Origin: Streptomyces neyagawaensis
GTDB lineage: Bacteria > Actinomycetota > Actinomycetes > Streptomycetales > Streptomycetaceae
Direction of reading: 5' to 3'
DNA: 64,000 bases
Assembly: GCF_023516595.1 (NCBI RefSeq)
Contig: NZ_JAMGBG010000050.1
Span: 34,881 to 98,880, forward strand
A program made the position numbers and the translations under genes. Positions 51,688-60,904 of this stretch are shown here, piece by piece; the first letter of the stretch is position 1; every line of letters begins with the position of its first letter. The notes beneath the pieces were generated by a model, which was not told the DNA's origin, ran no database searches, and saw nothing but the letters and a program-made list of their open reading frames with translations.

Positions 51688-53753
51688 TACGCGGCCCTCC
51701 TCGAAGTCCCCTGCACATCCCTGACCAGACCGGCGATGGAGTCCGCCCGCAACTCGTCCAGCGTCACGGCCGTACCGCCCAGCTCACCCGCGAGCTGCCC
51801 GGCCAGCCCCAGCCGCACCGGCCCCGACTCGCAGTCCACCACCACGGAGGCGACGCCCTCGGCCGCGAACAGCCGGGCCGCCCGCCCCGCCAGCGCCACC
51901 TGCTCCGTCCCACCCGCCGCCCGGCCACCACCCCGGCCGGAGGCGCTTCGCGCCGCCCCTCCATCCGTCGCCCGCCCGTCGGTCACCACCACGACCAGCG
52001 CGCGCCGCGCCGGGTCCCGCAGCCGCTCCACGCGCAGCACCTCGTGGGCCCGCAGCAACCCGGCGGCGAGCGGCGTCCGCCCACCGGTGGGCAGCGACTC
52101 CAGCCGGGCCGCCGCCGCGTCCACCGACGACGTCGGAGGCAGCGCCACCTCCGCCGCCGATCCCCGGAACGTCACCAGCCCCACCTTGTCCCGCCGCTGG
52201 TACGCGTCCAGCAGCAGCGACAGCACGGCGCCCTTCACGGCGCTCATCCGCTGCCGCGCCGCCATCGACCCGGAGGCATCCACCACGAACAGCACGAGGT
52301 TCCCCTCACGCCCCTCACGGGTCGCCTGCCGCAGATCGTCACGCCGGACGACGAGCCCCGGCCCGGACCGCCCGCGCGCCCGCTGGTGCGGCGCGGCGGC
52401 CTGCACGGTGGCCGCCAGGTGCAGCTTGGTGAGCGTTCCGCGCGGTCGGCGCGCCCCGGTGGTGCGCCCGTGCTCGGTCCGGGCCCGCGAACGCCGCCCG
52501 GCGGCGCCCTCACCGAGCCCCGGCACGCTCAGCACCTTCGTCCGGAACGGCTCGGCGGCCCGTACGGCGGACTGCTCGCCCGCACCCGCCCCGGACGGCT
52601 GCGGCTCCCCGCCCTCCCCGGCCTCGGGCCGTGCGCCGGTCTCCCCGCCCTGCGGCCCCTCCGGGTCCGACGACGGCGGCTGCCCGCCACCGCCGGGCCC
52701 GTCCGGGCCGGGGTCCGGGTCCGGGTCCTCGTCCTCGGACGACCCGCCGAACTCCTCCAGCGTCTCGTCGAGCTTGTCCTCGTCCAGGCCCGGCGCGTCG
52801 AACGGGTTGCGGCGCCGCCGGTGCGGCAGCGCGAGCAGCGCCGCCTGCCGCACGTCCTCCGCGAGCACGTCGGTCCGCCCGGCCCAGGCGGCCAGCGCGG
52901 TCGCCGTCCGGGCCATGACGATGTCGGCCCGCATACCGTCGACCTCGAACGCGGCGCAGGTCGCCGCGATCTGCCGGAGCGCCCCGTCGCCCAGCCGCAC
53001 CTGCGGCAGCAACTCCCGTGCGGCGATGATCCGTTGCCGTATCGCCGCCTCCTCGTCCGCCCAGCGGGCCGCGAATCCGGCCGGGTCGTCGTCGTAGGCG
53101 AGCCGCCGCCGGACGACCTCCACCCGCTGGTCGGGCTCCCGCGAGGCGGCCACCTCGACGGTCAGCCCGAACCGGTCGAGGAGCTGCGGCCGCAGCTCGC
53201 CCTCTTCGGGGTTCATGGTCCCGACGAGCAGGAACTTCGAAGCGTGCCGCACGGAGACGCCCTCGCGCTCCACGTACGAGGCGCCCATGGCCGCCGCGTC
53301 GAGGAGGAGGTCGACCAAGTGGTCGTGCAGCAGGTTCACTTCGTCGACGTAGAGGATCCCCCGGTGCGCGTCGGCGAGGAGCCCTGGCTCGAACGCCTTC
53401 ACGCCCTCCGAGAGCGCCCGCTCGATGTCGAGGGCACCGACGAGCCGGTCCTCGGAGGCACCGACGGGCAGCTCGACCATCCGGGAGGGACGGGTGGTGC
53501 CCGGCCCCGGCTCGTGCGGCCCGTCCGGGCACGCCGCGTCCGGCTTCGCGGGGTCGCACGAGAAGCGGCACCCGGCGACGACGTCCACCTCCGGCAGCAG
53601 CGCCGACAGCGCCCGCACGGCGGTGCTCTTCGCGGTGCCCTTCTCGCCGCGCACCAGCACCCCGCCGACGGCCGGGGACACGGCGTTCAGCAGCAGCGCG
53701 AGCCGCAGGTCGTCCTGGCCGACGACGGCCGTGAACGGAAAGGGAGTACTCAC
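51687..53753 (-). CDS. Putative cobaltochelatase ATPase/VWA subunit (ChlI-ChlD fusion)
   Basis: A 688-aa protein joining an AAA+ domain to a von Willebrand A domain. Walker A is RGEKGTAKST and Walker B GILYVDEVNLL (sensor region LLVGTMNPEEGELRPQLLDRFGL). An acidic Gly/Pro-rich linker (about 325-395) leads to the VWA domain with the MIDAS motif DASGSM and TDGRATDG. It should replace CobS plus CobT in loading cobalt with CobN. The GTG at 53753 lies next to the CRISPR-like repeats. Confidence 0.93.
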   Translation of the reverse strand: MSTPFPFTAVVGQDDLRLALLLNAVSPAVGGVLVRGEKGTAKSTAVRALSALLPEVDVVAGCRFSCDPAKPDAACPDGPHEPGPGTTRPSRMVELPVGASEDRLVGALDIERALSEGVKAFEPGLLADAHRGILYVDEVNLLHDHLVDLLLDAAAMGASYVEREGVSVRHASKFLLVGTMNPEEGELRPQLLDRFGLTVEVAASREPDQRVEVVRRRLAYDDDPAGFAARWADEEAAIRQRIIAARELLPQVRLGDGALRQIAATCAAFEVDGMRADIVMARTATALAAWAGRTDVLAEDVRQAALLALPHRRRRNPFDAPGLDEDKLDETLEEFGGSSEDEDPDPDPGPDGPGGGGQPPSSDPEGPQGGETGARPEAGEGGEPQPSGAGAGEQSAVRAAEPFRTKVLSVPGLGEGAAGRRSRARTEHGRTTGARRPRGTLTKLHLAATVQAAAPHQRARGRSGPGLVVRRDDLRQATREGREGNLVLFVVDASGSMAARQRMSAVKGAVLSLLLDAYQRRDKVGLVTFRGSAAEVALPPTSSVDAAAARLESLPTGGRTPLAAGLLRAHEVLRVERLRDPARRALVVVVTDGRATDGGAARSASGRGGGRAAGGTEQVALAGRAARLFAAEGVASVVVDCESGPVRLGLAGQLAGELGGTAVTLDELRADSIAGLVRDVQGTSRRAA

Positions 53754-53827
53754 GCGGCGATCACTCCTTCGAGTGCTTCAGGACCCAGGTGCGGGCGCCG
53801 CAGCTGCCCAGCTGTCACGGTCAAGGC

Positions 53828-53917
53828 ATGCTCCCCGCTGACGCGGGGGTGGTCCGAAGTCAAACCCGTGGGCACTGCGCGGGATGACGTGCTCCCCGCC
53901 GACGCGGGGGTTCGGAG
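53828..53917. CRISPR. Two-repeat CRISPR-like mini-array (type I-E-like repeats)
   Basis: Repeat 1 (53828-53856, 29 nt) reads ATGCTCCCCGCTGACGCGGG plus GGTGGTCCG. Repeat 2 (53889-53917) reads GTGCTCCCCGCCGACGCGGG plus GGTTCGGAG. They flank a 32-nt spacer (53857-53888). Repeat and spacer lengths and the CTCCCCGC...GCGGGG dyad match type I-E arrays of Streptomyces. The second copy is degenerate at its 3' end, as in terminal repeats. No cas gene is in the window. Confidence 0.7.
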
Positions 53918-53922
53918 GGGCC

Positions 53923-56900
53923 TCATGCGTCTCCCTCCAGATCGCCCTCGAGTTCGAGGTAGGTCGCGCGGAGCCGTTCGAGGGTCTCCTGGTCCGGCTC
54001 CGCCCAGAGGCCACGGTCTGCCGCCTCAAGGAGTCGCTCGGTGATGCCCCTGAGCGCCCAAGGGTTGGACTTGCGCATGAAGTCCCTGTTCTCCGCGTCG
54101 AAGACGTACTCCGCGCTGAGTTTCTCGTACATCCAGTCGTCGACCACGCCCGCCGTGGCGTCGTAGCCGAAGAGGTAGTCGACGGTCGCCGCCATCTCGA
54201 AGGCGCCCTTGTAGCCGTGGCGCCGCATGGCCGCCATCCAGCGCGGGTTGACCACACGGGCGCGGAACACCCGGTGCGTCTCCTCGCCGAGGGTGCGCGT
54301 CTTCACCTGGTCCGGTGTCGCCGAGTCGCCCACGTACGCCTCGGGGGAGGCGCCCGTCAGATGGCGGACCATGGCGACCATGCCGCCGTGGTACTGGAAG
54401 TAGTCGTCGGCATCCGCGATGTCATGCTCTCTCGTGTCGACGTTCTTCGCCGCCACCGCGATCCGCTTGAACGCCGTCTCCATGTCCCCGCGCGCCGCCC
54501 GCCCGTCGAGGCCGCGCCCGTACGCGTAGCCGCCCCAGACGGCGTACACCTCGGCGAGGTCGGCGTCGGAGCGCCAGTTCCGGGCGTCGATCAGCGGCAG
54601 CAGCCCGGCGCCGTACGCGCCCGGCTTGGAGCCGAAGACCCGGGCCGTGGCCCGCCGCCGGTCGCCGTGCTCGGCGGTGTCCTCGTCGGCGTGCGCCTTC
54701 ACGAAGTTCTGCTCGGCCGGCTCGTCCAGCTCGGCCACGGCCCGCACCGCGTCGTCGATCAGTCCGACGACGTGCGGGAACGCGTCCCGGAAGAACCCGG
54801 AGATCCGCACCGTGACGTCGATGCGCGGCCGCCCCAGCTCCGCGAGCGGCACGACCTCGAACCCGGTGACGCGGCGCGAGGCGTCGTCCCACACCGGCCG
54901 GCAGCCCAGCAGCGCCAGGATCTCGGCGATGTCGTCGCCCTGGGTGCGCATCGCGGACGTGCCCCACACCGTGAGGCCGACGGACTTCGGGTACTCCCCG
55001 GTGTCGGCCAGGTACCGCTGCACCAGTGAGTCGGCGAGCGACTGCCCGACCTCCCAGCTGAGCCGGGACGGGATGGCCTTGGGGTCGACGGAGTAGAAGT
55101 TGCGGCCGGTCGGCAGCACGTTGACCAGGCCGCGCGTCGGCGAACCGGAGGGACCCGCCGGGACGTAACCGCCGTCGAGGGCCTTGAGGATGTGCCCGAT
55201 CTCGTCGGTGGTGCGGGCGAGCCGCGGCACGACCTCCCTGCACGCGAACTCCAGCACCGCGACGGCGTCCGGCAGTTCGGTGCCGAGCACACCGCGCACG
55301 AGCGCCGGGACCACGGTGACGTCCCAGTCCCGTGCCTCCATGCCCTCCGCGACCCGCCGGCACAGCTGCTCCAGGAGGTCGATGGCGTCGGCGGCGGTAC
55401 GGGAAGGGCCCTCCACCAGGTCGCTCAGCTCGACCGGCACCTTCACCGGCGCGCCGGGCTCCGCCAGCAACTCCTTCTCGACCAGGCCGAAGTGGGTCGC
55501 CAGCGCCGCCCGCAGGCCCGGCAGCGCGTTCGCCTGCCCGCCCCACACCTGCGAGGCGCGCAGCACGGCCAGCACCAGGTTGACGCGCGGCTCACCGACC
55601 GGGCCGCCGCCGAGGATGTGCAGACCGTCGCGGATCTGCACGTCCTTGATCTCGCAGAGGTAGCCGTCGATGTGCATGACGAACTCGTCGAAGTCGTCGT
55701 CGCCCGGCTGCTCGTCCACATGCAGGTCGTGGTGGAGCTCGGCGGCCTTCACCAGCGTCCAGATCTGCGCCCGCACGGCCGGCGCCTTCGCCGGGTCGAG
55801 GTCGGACACCAGCGCGTACTCGTCGAGCAGCTGCTCCAGCTTCGCCAGGTCGCCGTAGGTGTCGGCGCGCGCCATCGGCGGTACGAGGTGGTCGACGACG
55901 GTGGCGTGCCCGCGCCGCTTGGCCTGCGTGCCCTCGCCGGGGTCGTTGACGATGAACGGGTAGACGAGCGGGAGATCACCGAGCACGGCGTCCGGGGCGC
56001 AGCCCCCGCTCAGCCCGAGGCCCTTGCCCGGCAGCCACTCCATGGTGCCGTGCTTGCCCATGTGCACGATCGCGTCGGCACCGAAACTGTTCTCCAGCCA
56101 CCGGTAGGCGGCCATGTAGTGGTGCGACGGCGGCATGTCCGGGTCGTGGTAGATCGCGATGGGGTTCTCCCCGAAGCCGCGCGGCGGCTGGATCATCACG
56201 ACGACGTTCCCGAACTGGAGGGAGGCGAGCACGATGTCGTCCCCGTCCACGTACAGCGAACCCGGCGGCTCGCCCCACGCCTCCAGCATGCCGTCCCGCA
56301 GCTCCGGGTCCAGCTTGTCGAACCAGGCCCGGTAGTCGGCGAGCGGCACCCGCGCGGGCGCGGAGGCCAGCTGCTCCTCCGTCAGCCACTCCACGTCGTG
56401 GCCGCCGGCCTCGATGAGCCGGTGGATCAGCTCGTCGCCGTTGTCGGGGTACGCGGTGACCCCGTACCCGGCCGCCTTGAGGGCGTCGAGGACCCGCACC
56501 GCCGAGGCGGGCGTGTCGAGGCCCACCGCGTTGCCGACGCGCGAGTGCTTGGTCGGGTAGGCGGTGAAGACCAGCGCGAGCTTCTTCTCCGCGTTCGGCT
56601 TGTGCTTCAACGCCGCGTGCCGCACGGCGATCCCGGCGACGCGCGCGGCCCGCTCGGGGTCGGCGACGTACACCGGCACGTCGTCCGGCCCCTGCTCCTT
56701 GAACGAGAACGGCACCGTGATGAGCCGTCCGTCGAACTCGGGGATCGCGACCTGCATCGCCGCGTCCATGGGGGAGAGGGCGGCGTCCGACTCGTCCCAC
56801 GCGGCGTGCGACGACGTCAGGCACAGGCCCTGGAGGACGGGGACGTTCAGCTCGGCGAGCGCGCCGATGTCCCACGCCTCCTCGTCGCCGCCGGCCGACG

Positions 56901-57582
56901 CCTCGGAGGCGTGCGTACCGCCGGCGGCGAGGACGGTGGCGACCAGCGCGTCCGCCCCCGCGAGCAGCTCGTACAGCCCCGCGTCGGCGCCGCGCAGCGA
57001 ACCGCAGTACACGGGCAGCGCGTTGGCGCCCTTGGTCTCGATCGCGTCGCACAGCGTGTCGACGAACGCGGTGTTGCCGCTCAGTTCGTGCGCCCGGTAG
57101 AAGAGCACCCCGACCGTGGGCCGCCCCTCGACGAGCGGACGCTCCCCGTGCAGCCCGTACTCGGGCATCTTCCGCGGTTCGACGAACCCCTCGCCGGTCA
57201 GCAGCACGGTGTCGGAGAGGAACCGGGCCAGCTCGGTGAGGTTGTCGGGCCCGCCCTCCACGAGGTACTTGAGCGCCTCCGCGACCACACCGGCCGGCAC
57301 CGACGACTCGGCCATCAGCTCGGCGTCCGGCACGGCCTCACCGCCGAGCAGCACGGTCGGGATCCCGGCGGCCTTCAGCGCGGCGAGCCCGTCCTCCCAG
57401 GCCCGCTTGCCGCCCAGCAGCCGTACGACGGCGATGTCCGCGCCGTCGAGGAGAGCGGGCAGCTCGTCCCCCACGTCGACGCGGGTCGGGTTGCCGATCC
57501 GGTACGAGGCTCCGGAGGCGGCCCGGGCCGCCAGCAGATCCGTGTCGGCGGTCGACAACAACAACACAGTGCCAGTGCTCAT
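53923..57582 (-). CDS. cobN: Cobaltochelatase large subunit
   Basis: A 1219-aa CobN, inserting cobalt into hydrogenobyrinic acid a,c-diamide with the ATPase subunit. Landmarks are PTVGVLFYRAHELSGN, FTAYPTKHSRVGNAVGLDTPAS, HMGKHGTMEWLPGKGLGLS and GTSAMRTQGDDIAEILALLG near the C-terminal third. The ATG at 57582 is chosen for MSTGTVLLLSTADTDLLAAR and its overlap with the cobQ stop. The length is normal for the family. Presence of both CobN and a CbiG domain mixes aerobic and anaerobic features. Confidence 0.97.
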   Translation of the reverse strand: MSTGTVLLLSTADTDLLAARAASGASYRIGNPTRVDVGDELPALLDGADIAVVRLLGGKRAWEDGLAALKAAGIPTVLLGGEAVPDAELMAESSVPAGVVAEALKYLVEGGPDNLTELARFLSDTVLLTGEGFVEPRKMPEYGLHGERPLVEGRPTVGVLFYRAHELSGNTAFVDTLCDAIETKGANALPVYCGSLRGADAGLYELLAGADALVATVLAAGGTHASEASAGGDEEAWDIGALAELNVPVLQGLCLTSSHAAWDESDAALSPMDAAMQVAIPEFDGRLITVPFSFKEQGPDDVPVYVADPERAARVAGIAVRHAALKHKPNAEKKLALVFTAYPTKHSRVGNAVGLDTPASAVRVLDALKAAGYGVTAYPDNGDELIHRLIEAGGHDVEWLTEEQLASAPARVPLADYRAWFDKLDPELRDGMLEAWGEPPGSLYVDGDDIVLASLQFGNVVVMIQPPRGFGENPIAIYHDPDMPPSHHYMAAYRWLENSFGADAIVHMGKHGTMEWLPGKGLGLSGGCAPDAVLGDLPLVYPFIVNDPGEGTQAKRRGHATVVDHLVPPMARADTYGDLAKLEQLLDEYALVSDLDPAKAPAVRAQIWTLVKAAELHHDLHVDEQPGDDDFDEFVMHIDGYLCEIKDVQIRDGLHILGGGPVGEPRVNLVLAVLRASQVWGGQANALPGLRAALATHFGLVEKELLAEPGAPVKVPVELSDLVEGPSRTAADAIDLLEQLCRRVAEGMEARDWDVTVVPALVRGVLGTELPDAVAVLEFACREVVPRLARTTDEIGHILKALDGGYVPAGPSGSPTRGLVNVLPTGRNFYSVDPKAIPSRLSWEVGQSLADSLVQRYLADTGEYPKSVGLTVWGTSAMRTQGDDIAEILALLGCRPVWDDASRRVTGFEVVPLAELGRPRIDVTVRISGFFRDAFPHVVGLIDDAVRAVAELDEPAEQNFVKAHADEDTAEHGDRRRATARVFGSKPGAYGAGLLPLIDARNWRSDADLAEVYAVWGGYAYGRGLDGRAARGDMETAFKRIAVAAKNVDTREHDIADADDYFQYHGGMVAMVRHLTGASPEAYVGDSATPDQVKTRTLGEETHRVFRARVVNPRWMAAMRRHGYKGAFEMAATVDYLFGYDATAGVVDDWMYEKLSAEYVFDAENRDFMRKSNPWALRGITERLLEAADRGLWAEPDQETLERLRATYLELEGDLEGDA

Positions 57583-59090
57583 GCGGGCGCTCCCGGTGGA
57601 ATGAAAGGCAGTCCTTGCGGCGCGCCCGACTCGATGAGCCGCCACAGCGCGTCGGTGTCCGCGTGTTCCTCGATCAGATCGCCGAGCCGGTCCAGCTGCT
57701 CCTCGCGCAGCGCGGCGAACGACGTGTCGGCGGCCGGCACGAAACGACGGCCCGCGGCGGCCGCCACCTCGCGCAGGAAGGCCCGCCGGAACCCGTCCGA
57801 CTCCAGCGAGCCGTGCCAGTGCGTGCCCCAGGTCTGGCCGACCCGGCAGCCGTCCAGGAACGGTTCGCCCCCGTTGATCTCGGCGACCCCGTGATGGATC
57901 TCGTACCCCGTGACGTGCTCCCCGAGGGCCTCGTCCTCAGGCCGGGTGAGGGTCTTCTCCCGCGCGAACCGCACCCGTACGGGCAGGATTCCGAGCCCGT
58001 CCACCTGTCCCCGGCGGCTCTCGATGTCGTCCTCGATGTGCTCGCCGAGGACCTGGAAGCCGCCGCAGATGCCGAGCACGGGCCGGTGCTCGGCGGCCCT
58101 GCTCCGCAGGGCGTCGGCCAGGCCCCGCTCGTGCAGCCAGTCCAGCGCCCGTACGGTGCCCCGGGTGCCGGGGACGACGACGAGATCCGCGTCGGCCAGC
58201 TCCTCGGGCCGGTCCACGAACCGCACCACGACGCCGGGTTCGGCGGCGAGCGCGTCCACGTCGGTGAAGTTCGACATGAGGGGGATCGCGCAGACGGCGA
58301 CCCGCAGCACGTCCTCCCCGACGGGCGGCGACACGTTCGACTCGCGGACCGTCCCGCGCAGGGACACGCGCAGGCCGTCCTCCTCGTCGATGCCGAGACC
58401 GTGCCGGAACGGCAGCACCCCGTACGTCCGACGCCCCGTCAGCCCGTGCAGCATGTCGAGCCCCGGCTCCAGCAGGGAGACGTCCCCGCGGAACTTGTTG
58501 ACGAGGAACCCGGCGATGTGCGCCTGGTCCTCGGGCGACAGCAGCGCCACCGTCCCGAAGAACGAGGCGAACACACCACCGCGGTCGATGTCGCCGACGA
58601 CGAGCACGGGGAGCCCGGCGTTGCGGGCGATCCCCATGTTGACAATGTCGGTCCGCCGGAGATTGATCTCGGCGGGACTCCCGGCCCCTTCACAGATCAC
58701 CGCGTCATACGTGCCCCGCAACTCGGCAAGACAGTCGAGCACGGTGCCCAGCAGCCGCTGCTGCCGTCCCCCGTGGTAGCCCCGCGCGCTCAACTCCCCG
58801 ACCGGCTTGCCGAGCAGCACGACCTGGCTGCTCTGCTCCCCGCCGGGCTTGAGCAGCACCGGGTTCATCAGCGCCGTCGGCTCCACCCGGCAGGCCTGTG
58901 CCTGCATGGCCTGGGCCCGCCCGATCTCGGCGCCCTCCCGCGTCACGAACGAGTTGAGGGACATGTTCTGCGCCTTGAACGGCGCGACCTTGACGCCCTG
59001 TCGGACCAGCCACCGGCAGATCCCGGCGGTGACGACGCTCTTGCCTGCGTCGGAGGTGGTGCCGGCGACCAGCAGTCCGCCGCCCGTCAT
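57579..59090 (-). CDS. cobQ: Cobyric acid synthase
   Basis: A 503-aa amidotransferase adding four amides. The ATP domain has VAGTTSDAGKSVVTAGICRWL and KAQNMSLNSFVT; the GATase domain has LGICGGFQVLGE (catalytic Cys) and GYEIHHGVAEI. The ATG at 59090 overlaps the cobD stop (ATGA) and its own stop overlaps cobN, so translation is coupled. Confidence 0.97.
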   Translation of the reverse strand: MTGGGLLVAGTTSDAGKSVVTAGICRWLVRQGVKVAPFKAQNMSLNSFVTREGAEIGRAQAMQAQACRVEPTALMNPVLLKPGGEQSSQVVLLGKPVGELSARGYHGGRQQRLLGTVLDCLAELRGTYDAVICEGAGSPAEINLRRTDIVNMGIARNAGLPVLVVGDIDRGGVFASFFGTVALLSPEDQAHIAGFLVNKFRGDVSLLEPGLDMLHGLTGRRTYGVLPFRHGLGIDEEDGLRVSLRGTVRESNVSPPVGEDVLRVAVCAIPLMSNFTDVDALAAEPGVVVRFVDRPEELADADLVVVPGTRGTVRALDWLHERGLADALRSRAAEHRPVLGICGGFQVLGEHIEDDIESRRGQVDGLGILPVRVRFAREKTLTRPEDEALGEHVTGYEIHHGVAEINGGEPFLDGCRVGQTWGTHWHGSLESDGFRRAFLREVAAAAGRRFVPAADTSFAALREEQLDRLGDLIEEHADTDALWRLIESGAPQGLPFIPPGAPA

Positions 59091-60082
59091 GACGCCCCCT
59101 TCGACCGCCGGCCGCGACCCTTGGTCAACTCCTGTGCCGGGCCCCGCGCGACGCGGCCCCGCAGCAGTGACGCGCCCGCGCTGACGCCGAGCGCGAGCCA
59201 GTTCACGCGCCGCGACAGCCGCACGGCCCGCTCGATGTCCCCCACGGTGACGGCCCGCCCTTCCGTGTTCAGCACAGGCCGGTGCTCGACCCGCCCTCCG
59301 TACGACAAGGTGCCTCCCAGCCGGACGCCGAGCGCCCCGGCGAACGACGCCTCCACGGGCCCCGCGTTGGGGCTCGGATGCTTCCCCGCGTCCGCCCGCC
59401 AGGCCCGTACGGCCCCTCGGGCGTCCCCGCCGGCCGCGGCGGCCAGCAGGGCGGTGAGCCGGGCCCCCGGCCACCCCGCCACGTCGTCGAGGCGGGCGGA
59501 CGCCCACCCGAACCGCCGATGACGGGGAGACTTGTGCCCGACCATGGCGTCCAGCGTGTTGACGGCGCGGAACCCGAGCAGGCCGGGCACACCGCCCAAC
59601 GCGCCCCACACCAGCGCCCCGACCACGGCGTCCGAGGTGTTCTCGGCGACGGACTCGACCACGGCGCGCGCGATCCCGTCCGCGTCCAGCGCCTGCGGGT
59701 CCCGTCCGCACAGATGAGGCAGCCGGTCCCGCGCGGCCTCGATGTCCCCGGCCTCCAACGCCCGCCCGACGGTGCGGGCCTCCCGCGCGAGGGAGGTGCC
59801 CCCGACGACGGCCCAGATGGCCGCGCCGGTCAGCGCGACGGACGCCGCACGGGACGGCCGTGCCGCAGCCGCGGCCACCGCCCCCAGCGCCACAGCGCCT
59901 CCGGCGCACACCACGGTGTGCAGCGCGCCCCACCCCCGGTGGTCCCGCCACAACACCCGCTCCACGGCGCCCGCGGCCCGTCCGAACACGGCGACGGGAT
60001 GCCCCCGGCGGGGATCGCCGAGCAGCAGGTCACCGAGGAGTCCGGCGGTGGCGCCGTACGCGAAGACGCGATCGGCACGCAC
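59087..60082 (-). CDS. cobD: Adenosylcobinamide-phosphate synthase (CbiB/CobD)
   Basis: A 331-aa membrane protein with about four to five spans. Landmarks are GDLLLGDPRRGHPVAVFGR, VVESVAENTSDAVVGALVWGALGGVPG and FRAVNTLDAMVGHKSPRHRRFGWASARLDDV. The GTG at 60082 has no Shine-Dalgarno site; it lies 4 bases after the stop of a 19-codon leader ORF, which has one. It is the first structural gene after the riboswitch. Confidence 0.95.
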   Translation of the reverse strand: MRADRVFAYGATAGLLGDLLLGDPRRGHPVAVFGRAAGAVERVLWRDHRGWGALHTVVCAGGAVALGAVAAAAARPSRAASVALTGAAIWAVVGGTSLAREARTVGRALEAGDIEAARDRLPHLCGRDPQALDADGIARAVVESVAENTSDAVVGALVWGALGGVPGLLGFRAVNTLDAMVGHKSPRHRRFGWASARLDDVAGWPGARLTALLAAAAGGDARGAVRAWRADAGKHPSPNAGPVEASFAGALGVRLGGTLSYGGRVEHRPVLNTEGRAVTVGDIERAVRLSRRVNWLALGVSAGASLLRGRVARGPAQELTKGRGRRSKGAS

Positions 60083-60086
60083 GCGT

Positions 60087-60146
60087 TCAGCCGATCGCGG
60101 GGTCGGGCAAGGACCGGATGCTGAGTCTCACATGGCAGCCGCGCAT
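60087..60146 (-). CDS. 19-aa leader ORF between the riboswitch and cobD
   Basis: An ATG at 60146 is preceded at 9 bases by GAGGA and opens MRGCHVRLSIRSLPDPAIG, ending with TGA at 60087-60089, 4 bases before the cobD GTG. Since cobD itself lacks a ribosome-binding site, the leader may deliver ribosomes by coupling. The Cys-His pair is suggestive but not evidence of function. Confidence 0.5.
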   Translation of the reverse strand: MRGCHVRLSIRSLPDPAIG

Positions 60147-60181
60147 GGCGATATGTCCTCACTCAGGGTGTCCACGCCCTG

Positions 60182-60330
60182 GTTCGACGAGACCGACGAC
60201 GAGAGTTCCTGGCTCCCGGGGAAGGTTCTTCCCCGGTGACAGTGGCGGGACCGCGCCGGACTCGCACCGGCTTCCTCTCCTGCCGTCGTGGATGGCCCCG
60301 GCAGTCCACCACGGCCCCGGAAGACCCGTC
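60182..60330 (-). promoter_or_regulatory. Cobalamin (AdoCbl) riboswitch
   Basis: On the minus strand the conserved core GAAGCCGGTGCGAGTCCGG, then CGCGGTCCCGCCACTGT, is followed by a CGGGGAAG/CTTCCCCG stem and the B12-box-like GAGCCAGGAACTC. These are the universal elements of cobalamin riboswitches. It precedes the leader ORF and cobD by about 35-100 nt. Binding of cobalamin should lower expression of cobD-cobQ-cobN-chelatase-cobO-cobB-cobI. Confidence 0.93.
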
Positions 60331-60344
60331 AACTTGCTGTTGAC
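60328..60344. promoter_or_regulatory. Inverted repeat just upstream of the riboswitch
   Basis: GTCAAC-TTGCT-GTTGAC forms a perfect 6-bp dyad in the promoter region of the cob operon. It may be an operator, or the GTTGAC half may be a -35 element. Confidence 0.4.
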
Positions 60345-60573
60345 CTGCGGCGCAGCGGTGTGCTGAGCCCCACATCGCTGAAACGGCGTCAGTCGCCCGA
60401 ATCGGCGCTTTGCGTGCTCTTTCCCGGCACCCGGGCCCCGTGTGTGCTCGAACAGGTATCAGAACGCTCTGCACTTCTTCCGTCACACGGCGTGCTGTGG
60501 TTTTCTGGCGGGGCTGGGGACCCGGGAGCGGACGGCTCGTGAAGACCCGTCCGGGGGACGGGAGGTGCACGCG

Positions 60574-60831
60574 ATGGAGGACCGGACCGAGAGGGCCGCG
60601 CGGGCGAGCACGGGAGCGTCGTGGGACCGGCGGACGCTGGTGACGGCCGCCGCCCCGCTGGTGCTGTTCAGCACGGTGGCGGGGGTGCTCGCCGTCGGCG
60701 TCGGCGCCCTCGCCGCGCTGTGGGTGCCGGGGACGGAGGCGCGGGCCGTCGTCTGGATGGCGGTGACGACCCTCGTCGCCACGGGAGCGGGCCTCTGGTG
60801 GGGCCTGAACCCCGGTCACCGGACGCCGTGA
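60574..60831 (+). CDS. Small two-span membrane protein
   Basis: An 85-aa protein with a charged N-terminus (MEDRTERAARAS) and two membrane spans (about 23-47 and 54-76). The ATG at 60574 follows GGAGGTG. No family is recognised. The gap to the riboswitch (60345-60573) should hold the promoters for both directions. Confidence 0.75.
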   Translation: MEDRTERAARASTGASWDRRTLVTAAAPLVLFSTVAGVLAVGVGALAALWVPGTEARAVVWMAVTTLVATGAGLWWGLNPGHRTP

Positions 60832-60840
60832 ACGAAGACG

Positions 60841-60881
60841 ACGAGCCCCCTGCGCCGGGGTGACCGGCACAGGGGGCTCGT
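60841..60881. terminator. Bidirectional hairpin terminator
   Basis: ACGAGCCCCCTG and CAGGGGGCTCGT form a perfect 12-bp stem between convergent small membrane-protein genes. Confidence 0.88.
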
Positions 60882-60904
60882 GGTGGTGTCGGGTGGGTGT
60901 GGTC

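Noticed and set aside
51558..54044. Long plus-strand open frame over the chelatase and cobO genes
   Set aside because: It is antisense to well-recognised proteins, and it runs through the CRISPR-like repeats and ends in cobN. Composition is that of a GC shadow.
55192..57894. Long open frame (about 900 codons) on the plus strand across cobN
   Set aside because: It is antisense to cobN, whose protein motifs are complete. High GC removes stop codons from the other frames; the product is Arg/Gly/His-rich with no domain.
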